From: Pseudomonas fluorescens
Lineage (GTDB): Bacteria > Pseudomonadota > Gammaproteobacteria > Pseudomonadales > Pseudomonadaceae
NCBI RefSeq assembly: GCF_002837185.1
Contig: NZ_KZ478002.1
Location: 41,351 to 105,350 of the forward strand
Direction of reading: 5' to 3'
Length of the DNA stretch: 64,000 bases
A model generated the notes under the pieces. The model saw only the letters and a program-made list of their open reading frames with translations. It was not told the origin of the DNA and ran no database searches. This document shows positions 1 through 7,750 of the stretch, piece by piece; position 1 is the stretch's first letter; each line of letters opens with the position of its first letter. A program made the translations under genes and the position numbers.

Positions 1-500
1 GCGGCTTGGCCATCAAGGACGTGAATCAGGCGAAGGCGCGCAAGTCGCTGGCCCAGGTTAACCGCCGCGAGATCAAAGTCCGTAAGGAGAAGCTGAAGAG
101 TAGGGCGGATCACCTGCGTGAGGCCCAGGCCGCAGTGAATGCGTACGTGCGCCTTCGCGACGCGTACTTGCCGTGCATCAGTTGCGACTCGGCGCCCAAC
201 GACAACGACCTCATGACCGGCAGCCGCTGGGACGCCGGACATTACCGTTCCGTCGGCGCCTGCCCGGAGCTGCGCTTCGAGCCGCTGAACATCCACCGGC
301 AGTGCGTGAAGTGCAACCGCAACCTGTCCGGCAACGCCGTGGAGTACCGCATTCGCCTGGTGGTTCGCATCGGCGCCGAGAAGGTGGCCTGGCTGGAAGG
401 GCAGCATGCGCCCTGCAAGTACACCGTGGAAGAGATCAAGGCCATCAAGGCCAAGTATCGAGCAATGACCAGAGAACTGAAAAAAGGGGAAGCCGCATGA
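1..500 (+). CDS. ninG: NinG recombination protein, 5'-truncated by window edge
   Basis: NinG (Rap) is a lambdoid phage protein that helps recombination by acting on branched DNA. The visible 164+ residues hold the family's Lys/Arg-rich helix (about 20-40) followed by a zinc-type cysteine region: CISC near residue 57 and CVKC near 100, with H79 and H96 between them. The first visible start is a TTG at position 6, but the frame is open to base 1. NinG proteins normally begin with another CxxC segment, so the true start is probably upstream of the window. The next gene overlaps its stop codon (ATGA), which suggests coupled translation. Family assignment is confident. Confidence 0.85.
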   Translation, partial: GLAIKDVNQAKARKSLAQVNRREIKVRKEKLKSRADHLREAQAAVNAYVRLRDAYLPCISCDSAPNDNDLMTGSRWDAGHYRSVGACPELRFEPLNIHRQCVKCNRNLSGNAVEYRIRLVVRIGAEKVAWLEGQHAPCKYTVEEIKAIKAKYRAMTRELKKGEAA

Positions 501-1174
501 AGCTGATCAATGCAAGACAGGTGTGGACCGAAGCACAACATGAATCGAACGCGTCGATCAGCGCTGTGGCAATCGACAAAGCGCAATCCGCACCGATCAA
601 GAAAGGCCAGCGCATGCGCCGCGCCGAGGCAGTCTTTGCTGCGCTTGGAGATGACAAGGAAGAGCGCATCCAGGTTGTGCGGCAGAAGATCAGCATCAGC
701 GAGACGCGCGGGACACCGGTTGGTCGCTCCACCGCCCGCGCCGCTCACCTGGCGACCATAGGTAAGGTTTTGCGCGCCATAGACACTCTGCCGTTCCAGG
801 TGCAGCAGTTCGGGCACTATCTCTATCACCCAGCGATGAACATGCGGCACCTGCTGAATGCGGTGCTGCTGATCACCGCAAAGGCTGCGCTGCCAGACCT
901 GACATCCGCCAAGCGCGTGAAGGCGCAGTACCTGGTTACCCTGGCCCTGCAATCGTACAAGGGGGAGGTGGCCGGATCTGCCGAGTGGGGGCCGGCGCGG
1001 GTCGCTGCCGAGATGAACACCTTCTTCGGCGTTACCATTGACCCAAAGAACTGGACGCGCGACTGGCTTGACCTGTGGGAATCCCTGAAAGAAGTGATCA
1101 AGGAAGTGGATATTCAGGCACAACAGCCAGTGTGGCAGGTGATTCACGCGGAAAAAGATCAAGAGGCGGCATAA
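497..1174 (+). CDS. Conserved phage protein in the late-regulator (Q-like) position
   Basis: The start at 497 overlaps the ninG stop by ATGA; a longer reading of this frame back to 173 would run through ninG and is not credible. The 225-residue product has no motif I can name. It has a basic N-terminal third, an alpha-helical middle and a Trp-rich C-terminus. Lying directly after ninG and before a strong terminator, it occupies the place where lambdoid phages carry their late antiterminator, so a role in late transcription control is a positional inference only. It could equally be another nin-region protein. Confidence 0.75.
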   Translation: MKLINARQVWTEAQHESNASISAVAIDKAQSAPIKKGQRMRRAEAVFAALGDDKEERIQVVRQKISISETRGTPVGRSTARAAHLATIGKVLRAIDTLPFQVQQFGHYLYHPAMNMRHLLNAVLLITAKAALPDLTSAKRVKAQYLVTLALQSYKGEVAGSAEWGPARVAAEMNTFFGVTIDPKNWTRDWLDLWESLKEVIKEVDIQAQQPVWQVIHAEKDQEAA

Positions 1175-1250
1175 TGATGTTGACATGACGGGGTTTTGAG
1201 AGTACTTTTCCCATAGTGCACAAGTAACGCGAAACGCACACGAAACTCTG

Positions 1251-1277
1251 AACCCGGCCACTCGCCGGGTTTTTTTC
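1251..1277 (+). terminator. Rho-independent terminator after the NinG operon
   Basis: The inverted arms AACCCGGC (1251-1258) and GCCGGGTT (1264-1271) form an 8-bp stem with a short loop, followed by a run of T. It separates the early/late-control genes from the LOV kinase and is a natural target for a phage antiterminator. Confidence 0.85.
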
Positions 1278-1341
1278 CAGCCGAAAGAAATTTGAGTAGA
1301 ATCAGTAACTCATACGACTTCTATTTTGGCTGGAGGCATGT

Positions 1342-2937
1342 GTGCCGCATAAAGACCTTCGGGTAGACGATAATGTCTCTGCCGATATATCTGACCACCC
1401 TAAAGATATTTTTTTCGCTGCTGTTGAAACGACTCGCATGCCGATGATCGTCACGGACCCCAATTCGCCAAACAACCCGATAATTTTCGCCAATCAAGCT
1501 TTTTTGGAGATGACGGGTTACGAGCACGACGAGATTTTTGGCAAAAATTGTCGTTTTCTCCAAGGGGTGGATACCGATAGGGACGTCGTAACCTCGATCA
1601 GGAACGCCATAAAAGCGAAGCAAGAGTTCTCCACTGAGATTCTGAATTACAGAAAAGATGGCAGCAGCTTTTGGAACGCGTTGTTCATATCTCCTATTTA
1701 TAACGAAAAGGGCGATTTGATTTATTTCTTTGCCTCGCAGTTGGACGTGAGCCGACGACGCGATGCAGAGGAAGGGCTGAGACAAGCTCAGAAAATGGAA
1801 GCGCTTGGCCAGCTCACCGGCGGGATCGCGCATGACTTCAACAATCTCCTCCAGGTCATAGGCGGCTATGTCGATCTAATTGGTAGTGCTGTCGAAAAGC
1901 CTGAAGCAAACCTAGAGCGGATCAAAAAGAGCGCTTTCCACGCAAAATCTGCAGTCGAGAAGGCCAGTACACTGACGAAGCAGCTATTGGCTTTTTCGCG
2001 AAAGCAAAAGCTGCAAGGTCGGGTTTTGAATTTAAACACCCTGGTTGGACTCGTCGAGCCGCTGATTGAGCGGACATTTGGTAGTGGCGTCAGGATTGAA
2101 CTTGATCTAGACGATTCGTTACAAAATTGCCGAATCGATCCTACTCAAGCGGAAATGGCGCTCCTGAATATCTTTATCAATGCGCGCGATGCATTGATAG
2201 GTCGTAATAATCCGAAAGTATTCGTTGAAACAAGAAACGTCAGTATTCGAGACTTGGCCACATCCTACGAAGGACTTTTCCCAGGCTCTTATGTAAGCAT
2301 ATCGGTAACGGACAACGGCATTGGTATGCCTTCAACGATTCGCGATAGGGTGATGGATCCATTTTTTACCACCAAAGATGAGGGCAAAGGATCTGGATTG
2401 GGATTGTCTATGGTTTATGGTTTTGCCAAGCAGTCCGGTGGGGTAGCTCGGATCTATTCAGAAGAAGGTATTGGCACAACCCTTCGCTTGTACTTCCCTG
2501 TTGATACGGCTTCCGTTACGCCCGAGGAGAATAGGCAGAAGTCTGACTATGAGGATGGTACTGAAAAGGTCCTGATCGTAGAAGATCGTCCAGACGTTGC
2601 TGAGCTAGTTAAGATGGTGCTTGAGGATTACGGGTACACTACTGAAATATCGCTGAATGCGCGTGAGGCGTTAAAGCGATACGAAGCCGGCGAAAAGTAC
2701 GATCTTCTTTTCACAGATTTAATCATGCCTGGTGGTATGAATGGGGTAATGCTGGCGAGAGAGGTCAGGAGACGCATGCCGAAGACCAAGGTATTGCTTA
2801 CTACCGGTTATGCAGAAAACTCCATCGAGCGCACGGATGCAGGTGGATCGGAATTTGAAGTGATATCGAAGCCGTATCTGCCTCACGACCTCGCTCGTAA
2901 AGTCAGGCAGATCCTGGATTCTCCAGGTGGCATTTAA
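1342..2937 (+). CDS. LOV-domain hybrid sensor histidine kinase (blue-light photoreceptor)
   Basis: This 531-residue protein has three parts. An N-terminal LOV/PAS domain (about 25-140) carries the flavin motif GKNCRFLQG with the photoactive Cys at C70, and the usual flavin-contact residues N102, N112 and Q133. A kinase follows, with the H-box around H164 (GGIAHDFNN) and an ATPase domain with N280 and the DNGIGMP and GSGLGLS boxes. A C-terminal receiver has phosphoacceptor D459 and conserved K510. This matches the LOV-HK-RR proteins known from Pseudomonas. GTG 1342 is chosen because GGAGG at 1332-1336 is spaced correctly. The gene stands alone between two terminators and looks AT-richer than its neighbours, consistent with acquired phage cargo. 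Blue-light sensing is strongly supported by residues; the downstream output is unknown. Confidence 0.92.
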   Translation: MPHKDLRVDDNVSADISDHPKDIFFAAVETTRMPMIVTDPNSPNNPIIFANQAFLEMTGYEHDEIFGKNCRFLQGVDTDRDVVTSIRNAIKAKQEFSTEILNYRKDGSSFWNALFISPIYNEKGDLIYFFASQLDVSRRRDAEEGLRQAQKMEALGQLTGGIAHDFNNLLQVIGGYVDLIGSAVEKPEANLERIKKSAFHAKSAVEKASTLTKQLLAFSRKQKLQGRVLNLNTLVGLVEPLIERTFGSGVRIELDLDDSLQNCRIDPTQAEMALLNIFINARDALIGRNNPKVFVETRNVSIRDLATSYEGLFPGSYVSISVTDNGIGMPSTIRDRVMDPFFTTKDEGKGSGLGLSMVYGFAKQSGGVARIYSEEGIGTTLRLYFPVDTASVTPEENRQKSDYEDGTEKVLIVEDRPDVAELVKMVLEDYGYTTEISLNAREALKRYEAGEKYDLLFTDLIMPGGMNGVMLAREVRRRMPKTKVLLTTGYAENSIERTDAGGSEFEVISKPYLPHDLARKVRQILDSPGGI

Positions 2938-3004
2938 TTCTTGTTATCTATGCATCAATAACCATGCGGCTTTTTAGCTGCTGAATGAAACGAGTCCTTT
3001 GAAG

Positions 3005-3029
3005 CCCGACTATCATGTCGGGTTTTTTT
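3005..3029 (+). terminator. Terminator of the LOV kinase gene
   Basis: CCCGAC (3005-3010) pairs with GTCGGG (3017-3022) across a 6-nt loop and is followed by seven T. It isolates the kinase gene as its own transcription unit. Confidence 0.85.
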
Positions 3030-3030
3030 G

Positions 3031-3369
3031 TGGGGGAAGGATCAAGCTCCGTCGTTCCCGAGGCTTCCTTCTGTTAGGCCTGGACGCTGATGAGCCAGTA
3101 GTGCGGCGCTGGGGGAAAAACCGGCAGCCCGTGCATCCTGATCTCACTGTGCTTCCGAGGTGGCGCGAGACCAGATTAGCGAGATCGATGCATTTGGGCG
3201 TGGACGCTGGAATGGTCTTTGGATGACTGCGGGAAAGACCGCGCACCTATTCAGGGCCTCGACATGATCGGGGCCTTTTCGTTTTCGGCTCCACCACACC
3301 CATTGCTCCGAGCTAGGAGTGCTGTGTGAGCCGATTCAATTCCCAAACATGCCCCACGGAGTCGAGCGC
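3031..3369. other. Unassigned spacer between the LOV kinase and the holin gene
   Basis: I see no convincing gene here. The only open frames are short and lack a ribosome site. Near 3252-3278 there is an imperfect GGCC...GGGGCC hairpin followed by TTTT that could be a weak terminator or leader structure. In many lambdoid phages the late promoter and untranslated leader lie just upstream of the lysis genes; that role here is inferred from position only. Confidence 0.4.
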
Positions 3370-3708
3370 ATGGAGTATCTACAGCGCCTGCTCGACAAGA
3401 TCGACAGGTTCGAATTGTTGATTGCGGGTCTCATTGGGGCTGTCGTTGCGAGCTGGTGGCATAAGGACGACTTGTCCGACTGGCGCGCTTGGATGGTGTT
3501 CTTGGTCACTGGGGTGGCCTGCTCTCTGTACCTGACGAGCATGGTCAGCGCCTACCTGAATGTCACCGAGCCCAAGATCGTCGCCGGCATCGGTTTCTTG
3601 CTGGGCACGTTCGGCGGCTCGCTCCTGGCAGCAATCAACCGAGCCATCAAAGCCGCTGACCTCTGGGCGCTTATCCGCCAGCGGTTCGGGGGAGGCAATC
3701 CACCATGA
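3370..3708 (+). CDS. Holin-like phage membrane protein
   Basis: The 113-residue product has a short amphipathic N-terminus and about three hydrophobic segments (roughly 15-30, 42-62 and 73-94), ending in a polar tail. This is the size and layout of class I phage holins, which form the inner-membrane lesions that time lysis. ATG 3370 is preferred because CGGAG at 3357-3361 is spaced about 8 nt from it; the frame extends upstream to GTG 3319, but the purine run there abuts the codon. It overlaps the next membrane-protein gene by ATGA. The holin call is from topology and position, not a diagnostic motif. Confidence 0.7.
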   Translation: MEYLQRLLDKIDRFELLIAGLIGAVVASWWHKDDLSDWRAWMVFLVTGVACSLYLTSMVSAYLNVTEPKIVAGIGFLLGTFGGSLLAAINRAIKAADLWALIRQRFGGGNPP

Positions 3709-4049
3709 ATCTTGAACTGATCAACTCCATCGCCTGCGGCCTCATCGCGCTGTGGGCCACCTGGTGCGTACTGAGCGGTAAGGTGAGGGACGGCATTCTT
3801 GGCAAGCTGATCTACACCACGATCGCCATCACCGGTTTCGTTGTGTCGGTGCGCAGCCAGAACATCTTCTTTGGACCGACGACTGCTGGCCTGACGCTGC
3901 ATGTCGCCCTGGCCCTAGCCGGTGCACGTCACATCTTCATGGTCACGTACTGGCAGCGGGTGAAGGTCTGGCTTTGCCGGACGCTGAACTGCGAGCACTG
4001 TCTGCACTGTGATAAGGCGCCGGGCGGCATCGAGCGCCGGAGCAAGTAA
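3705..4049 (+). CDS. Small phage membrane protein, possible second holin or antiholin
   Basis: The 114-residue protein has three likely membrane spans (about 5-22, 34-52 and 58-80) and a cytosolic tail with a Cys/His cluster (residues about 93-103, CxxCLHC-like). Translation is coupled to the preceding holin-like gene through an ATGA overlap. Paired small membrane genes at this place usually encode a holin with a partner or antiholin. Which of the two opens the membrane cannot be told from sequence. The Cys-rich tail is unusual for a holin. Confidence 0.65.
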   Translation: MNLELINSIACGLIALWATWCVLSGKVRDGILGKLIYTTIAITGFVVSVRSQNIFFGPTTAGLTLHVALALAGARHIFMVTYWQRVKVWLCRTLNCEHCLHCDKAPGGIERRSK

Positions 4050-4058
4050 TGGCAGGGC

Positions 4059-4424
4059 CTACCAGCCCCCTGGAAACCACTGTCTGGCAAGGTTCACCGT
4101 CACACGCAGTGCATGTTGGCTTTGCTCGCACTCCTGCTGCTGATCTTCGGGAGTTGCTGGTTTGCGCCACCGAATATTAGCCGTCGAGCCTTTGGCGTAA
4201 GTTTGCTCAAATTCGGGGCTGGCTTCTTTGGTAAGGCGCATCGCTTTCGCATAGTCAGCTTCAAGGTCATCAGGCAGCGATTCACAAGCCAGTTTGGCCT
4301 GCTGATACCTAACGGCATACATGTAGCCGTCAGTTGGGGCTTCGTCGTAGCTGTAGCGGGATGGCTCCGCAGCAACTGCTGTGCCAGCGAGAAGTAAGGC
4401 GGAGAGATACAAGCGTCCGTGCAT
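4059..4424 (-). CDS. Hypothetical exported protein (prophage cargo)
   Basis: The 121-residue product starts with a short cleavable signal peptide (charged MHGR, hydrophobic core, AVA-A cut near residue 18-19). The mature part is acidic, has two Cys and shows no recognised domain, so it is probably periplasmic. It is on the minus strand amid plus-strand late genes, next to a second minus-strand secreted-protein gene. This is the usual layout of a moron expressed from the lysogen. No clear ribosome site precedes the start. Function unknown. Confidence 0.6.
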   Translation of the reverse strand: MHGRLYLSALLLAGTAVAAEPSRYSYDEAPTDGYMYAVRYQQAKLACESLPDDLEADYAKAMRLTKEASPEFEQTYAKGSTANIRWRKPATPEDQQQECEQSQHALRVTVNLARQWFPGGW

Positions 4425-4532
4425 GGGATCGACGTCTCGAAAAAAATCAAAGTCGGCGGATTATATCCGGCTGATCCGCGCCACGTTTTCGAATGCGCCA
4501 AATCGTGGCGCGAGGTTGGGTGTCATGCTTGG

Positions 4533-4979
4533 CTACGGAAATGTGATATCAGCCCTAATCAAAGGAAGATTGCTTGCATCGTAGGAGCAATGATAAGAAC
4601 GCCCATCATCGGTGTCTTTTTTCGTGATTTCTTCGCACTTGAATGACGCAGTGACGCCGTATTTTGTAGCTCTGAACCCTTTGACCGCTTCCTCAGGGGT
4701 AAGCACCGTAACGAGCTCACGATTGAAACTCAGGGTGATATCTGGACCGCCGAAGACTTCATATTTCTGCGATCGGATACATAGGCTGGCTCCAATCAAT
4801 TTGCCATTCAGAGTATTTGTGCCACTCGTACACGCTTTCGGTGAAATGAAGTTGCCAACGCTCATTTTTGCAGTCGGTACTTCAGTTTTTGGCTCCGGCG
4901 GGGCGTATGGCCCACTCTGACAGGCTGCCATAAGAGTCGTCGCAGATATTAGCGCTGCAGCGGTGAGCATTGACTTCAT
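4533..4979 (-). CDS. Hypothetical lipoprotein (prophage cargo)
   Basis: The 148-residue product has a classic lipoprotein signal with lipobox LMAAC, the lipidated Cys being residue 20, then a Pro-rich linker and a small beta-rich domain with four more Cys. The residue after the Cys is Gln, so outer-membrane sorting is expected. It is the second of two minus-strand envelope genes between the holin pair and terminase. Prophage lipoproteins of this kind sometimes block superinfection or alter the cell surface; that is family-level knowledge, not shown here. Confidence 0.7.
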   Translation of the reverse strand: MKSMLTAAALISATTLMAACQSGPYAPPEPKTEVPTAKMSVGNFISPKACTSGTNTLNGKLIGASLCIRSQKYEVFGGPDITLSFNRELVTVLTPEEAVKGFRATKYGVTASFKCEEITKKDTDDGRSYHCSYDASNLPLIRADITFP

Positions 4980-5121
4980 TAGGTCAGTATCCTTTGACTG
5001 GTGTAGTGCCAGGCAGTCTGGTCACGTTTTACGGATCGGAACGTTAGATCATGCTGGCGCGCAGCTTGTAGATCAACAAATTCATGGTGGCCTGAATGAC
5101 CGTTAAATTGCTGGAGTTCAA

Positions 5122-5349
5122 GTGGGAGGACTGGCGCGACGCCGCCAAGACCTGCGCAAGATCGCCGATGACCTGGATGCAGGTGAGCATCCAGAGTGCA
5201 CTGCAGGCGCCTCGACCCTAATCGGCGCCAAGGGAGAGGTGACGGTGTTCGGCCTCGGCCCTAAGTGCGACGACCTGCAATGCCTCGGTGCGATGCGCCT
5301 GGGCGAGCAGAAGCTGATTGATGTGCTGCTGGATGGAGGGGAAGGTTAG
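5122..5349 (+). CDS. Small hypothetical phage protein
   Basis: A 75-residue frame starting with GTG 5122, with CTGGAG a suitable distance upstream. It reads as an Arg-rich start, an acidic DDLDAGEHP segment and a beta-strand-like middle ending in an amphipathic helix. The resemblance in pattern to small proteins often seen near terminase in Pseudomonas prophages is only an impression. The alternative ATG at 5098 opens a frame that soon stops, so I prefer this one. Function unknown. Confidence 0.5.
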   Translation: MGGLARRRQDLRKIADDLDAGEHPECTAGASTLIGAKGEVTVFGLGPKCDDLQCLGAMRLGEQKLIDVLLDGGEG

Positions 5350-5380
5350 GCGTGCCGCAGGTTAATACGGCACTGGTGCA

Positions 5381-5587
5381 TCACTTAACTTTCAGCGCTT
5401 CCTGAATCTGATCGGCGTAGTCGCTGAGATTGTTCATTTCGTCCGTCAAAATATTACAGTCGGCAGGGGTGTTAGAGGCCTTTGCGTGGATGACTGATAG
5501 GGCAGCTGCTACCGCCATAGCTCGTCTATCTTCAGCGCTTTTGACACGATTGTTGTAAGTGTTCAGATCGATAAAAGTTTGAGTCAC
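5381..5587 (-). CDS. Small hypothetical protein upstream of terminase
   Basis: The 68-residue product is predicted to be all-helical and acidic at its C-terminus. GTG 5587 is chosen because an excellent AAGGAGAG site precedes it; the frame itself opens further upstream to 5626 but without a ribosome site. It lies on the minus strand, diverging from the terminase small subunit gene 71 bp away, so it may be lysogen-expressed. No family recognised. Confidence 0.6.
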   Translation of the reverse strand: MTQTFIDLNTYNNRVKSAEDRRAMAVAAALSVIHAKASNTPADCNILTDEMNNLSDYADQIQEALKVK

Positions 5588-5658
5588 AGTGGCTCTCCTT
5601 TGGTTGATCCTCATCAATACCGGCAACGCGCCACTATTTCAAGCATCAGAGAGACGAT

Positions 5659-6258
5659 ATGACAACCAAGCAACCCGACTGGGAGGCGATCGAGCGCGCC
5701 TACCGGGCTGGTTCGCTTTCCATCAGGACTATCGCTGAGCGCCAAGGCGTGAGCGACACGGCAATCCGGAAGAAAGCCAAGGTTCAAGGATGGGCGAGAG
5801 ACCTTTCTGACCAGGTGCGTAAAGAGGTTCGCAGCAAGCTGGTTCGCGGAGAGGTTCGCAACGACCAAGGCGCGAACTGCGAACTTGATGCTGAGATCAT
5901 CGAAGAGGCCGCCGAGGAAGGAGCCCGGGTGGTTCGCAGCCACAGGCGAGACATTCGCAAGGCCACAAACCTTGCGAACCTGTTGATGGATGATCTGCTG
6001 TCGACCATCCGGCGCCGCGAAGAGATCGAAGAGGACATCGAGGCCGAGACCTCCGAAGACAACAATGGTATGCGCCGCGCCTCAATGCTCGCCGCCGTCT
6101 CTCTGCCCAGCAATTCCAAAACACTGTTCCAGCTTTCCTCTGCAATGAAGAACCTGCAGGTTCTGGAGCGTCAGGCATACAGCCTGGACGAGAAGGAGAA
6201 GACGGACGAAGCCGACGAACTCTCGAAGATGATGGACGAACTATCGAAGGACGCCTGA
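5659..6258 (+). CDS. Terminase small subunit
   Basis: The 199-residue protein has an N-terminal helix-turn-helix (about 18-44, SIRTIAERQGVSDTAIRKKA) that would bind the packaging site, a helical oligomerisation middle and an acidic, Lys/Glu-rich C-terminus. It ends one base before the large subunit gene, so the two are co-translated. Small terminase recognises viral DNA and regulates the large-subunit motor. The family call rests on the HTH, the size and the position. Confidence 0.85.
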   Translation: MTTKQPDWEAIERAYRAGSLSIRTIAERQGVSDTAIRKKAKVQGWARDLSDQVRKEVRSKLVRGEVRNDQGANCELDAEIIEEAAEEGARVVRSHRRDIRKATNLANLLMDDLLSTIRRREEIEEDIEAETSEDNNGMRRASMLAAVSLPSNSKTLFQLSSAMKNLQVLERQAYSLDEKEKTDEADELSKMMDELSKDA

Positions 6259-6259
6259 C

Positions 6260-7750
6260 ATGAAGCCCGAGCACATGAAGCTGCTCCGGGATAAGCGTTG
6301 GCGGTTGAACAATCTCTACTTCATCACCGACAAGCAGGGCAAGAAAGTCCGCTTCCGGATGACGGACGAGCAGATTGAATACTTCGATGGGATGCACACC
6401 CGCAACATCATCCTGAAAGCCCGGCAGCTCGGCTTCACGACCGAGTGCTGCATCATCCAACTGGACGCCGCTCTGTTCGAGTCGGCCAAGTGCGCCCTGA
6501 TCGCTCACACCCTGAACGACGCGAAGCGCCTGTTCCGGGAGAAGGTCAAATATGCCTACGACAACTTGCCTGCTGAAATACGCGCTGCCAACCCTGCTTC
6601 TAACGATGCTGCTGGTGAGCTTGTGTTCAGCAAGGGCGGATCGCTCTACGTGTCCACGTCCTTCCGGGGCGGGACTCTACGGTATCTGCACGTATCCGAG
6701 TTCGGGAAGATCTGCGCCAAGTTCCCGCACAAGGCGCGGGAGATCGTCACCGGTGCTTTCGAGGCTGTCGCTGCTGAGTGTTTTGTCACCATCGAGTCGA
6801 CGGCAGAGGGCAGGGCCGGGTATTTCTTTGATTACAGTCAGTCAGCAGAGCGCCAGCAACTGGCTGGTGTGCCACTGGGCCTGCTCGACTGGAAGTTCTT
6901 TTTCTTCAGCTGGTGGAACAACAAGGCCTACAGCCTTGATTCGACCGACGTAGTACTGCCCCAGCGCCTGACCGACTACTTCAACGAACTGCACGCCAAG
7001 CACGGGATCGTCACCAACGACGGCCAACGCGCCTGGTATGCGGCCAAGGAGAAGACGCTCGGCGACGACATGAAGCGGGAATACCCGTCGATCCCCGCCG
7101 AAGCCTTTCAGCAGTCGGTCGAAGGCGCCTATTACGCCAAGCAGTTCACCAAGCTGTATGGCGCGCAGAGGATCGGCCCGCTACCAGACAACAGTCATCT
7201 GCCGGTGCATACGATATGGGATATCGGTGTCGGCGACTCCACGGCCATCTGGTTCGTCCGGATCGTCGGCGAGGAATACCACGTCATCGACTTCTATGAG
7301 AACAGCGGCGAAGGCCTGCGGCACTACATGAAGATGCTCAAGGATCGCAAATACACGTATGGCGATCACTGGGGGCCCCACGACATCGATAACCGTGAAT
7401 TTGGCAGCGACGGCAAGACCCGGCGCGAGCTGGCCAGGGAGGGCTACGAGATCGACGGGCAAAAATACAGCCTCAAGTTCAGCGTTGTTCCAAAGCTCGG
7501 CATCGACGAGGGCATTGAGCAGGTGCGGGAGATCCTTCCGGCCTGTGCCTTCGATGAGTCCAAGTGCGAACTGGGTATTTCCTGCCTGGAGAACTACCGA
7601 AAGGAGTGGGACGACAAGCGCGGCTGCTGGAAAGACAAACCACTTCACGACTGGTCATCGCACGGCGCGGACGCCTTCCGCTACTTCGCCGTCTCGATGG
7701 GCAGGCGCAAACGCACAGGCGGAACACGCCGAATTGGAGGCTTGGCCTGA
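6260..7750 (+). CDS. Terminase large subunit (packaging ATPase and nuclease)
   Basis: The 496-residue protein drives DNA into the procapsid and cuts it. The N-terminal ATPase has an adenine/Walker A-like segment KARQLGFT (53-60) and a Walker B strand ending in the catalytic Glu of LHVSEF (E147). The C-terminal RNase H-like nuclease shows its first acidic residue in WDIGVGD (D321) and a final acidic motif in SHGADAFRY near residue 470. The length fits the family. The start overlaps nothing and follows the small subunit by one base. The stop overlaps the portal start (TGATG). Confidence 0.95.
   Translation: MKPEHMKLLRDKRWRLNNLYFITDKQGKKVRFRMTDEQIEYFDGMHTRNIILKARQLGFTTECCIIQLDAALFESAKCALIAHTLNDAKRLFREKVKYAYDNLPAEIRAANPASNDAAGELVFSKGGSLYVSTSFRGGTLRYLHVSEFGKICAKFPHKAREIVTGAFEAVAAECFVTIESTAEGRAGYFFDYSQSAERQQLAGVPLGLLDWKFFFFSWWNNKAYSLDSTDVVLPQRLTDYFNELHAKHGIVTNDGQRAWYAAKEKTLGDDMKREYPSIPAEAFQQSVEGAYYAKQFTKLYGAQRIGPLPDNSHLPVHTIWDIGVGDSTAIWFVRIVGEEYHVIDFYENSGEGLRHYMKMLKDRKYTYGDHWGPHDIDNREFGSDGKTRRELAREGYEIDGQKYSLKFSVVPKLGIDEGIEQVREILPACAFDESKCELGISCLENYRKEWDDKRGCWKDKPLHDWSSHGADAFRYFAVSMGRRKRTGGTRRIGGLA

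Noticed and set aside
173..496. Extension of the second gene back to 173 inside ninG
   Set aside because: It would overlap ninG in another frame for over 300 bp; ATG 497 with an ATGA overlap is the natural start.
4113..4397. Plus-strand 94-residue frame with a signal-like start
   Set aside because: It is antisense to the exported-protein gene at 4059-4424, and its hydrophobic start mirrors GC-rich codons; no ribosome site.
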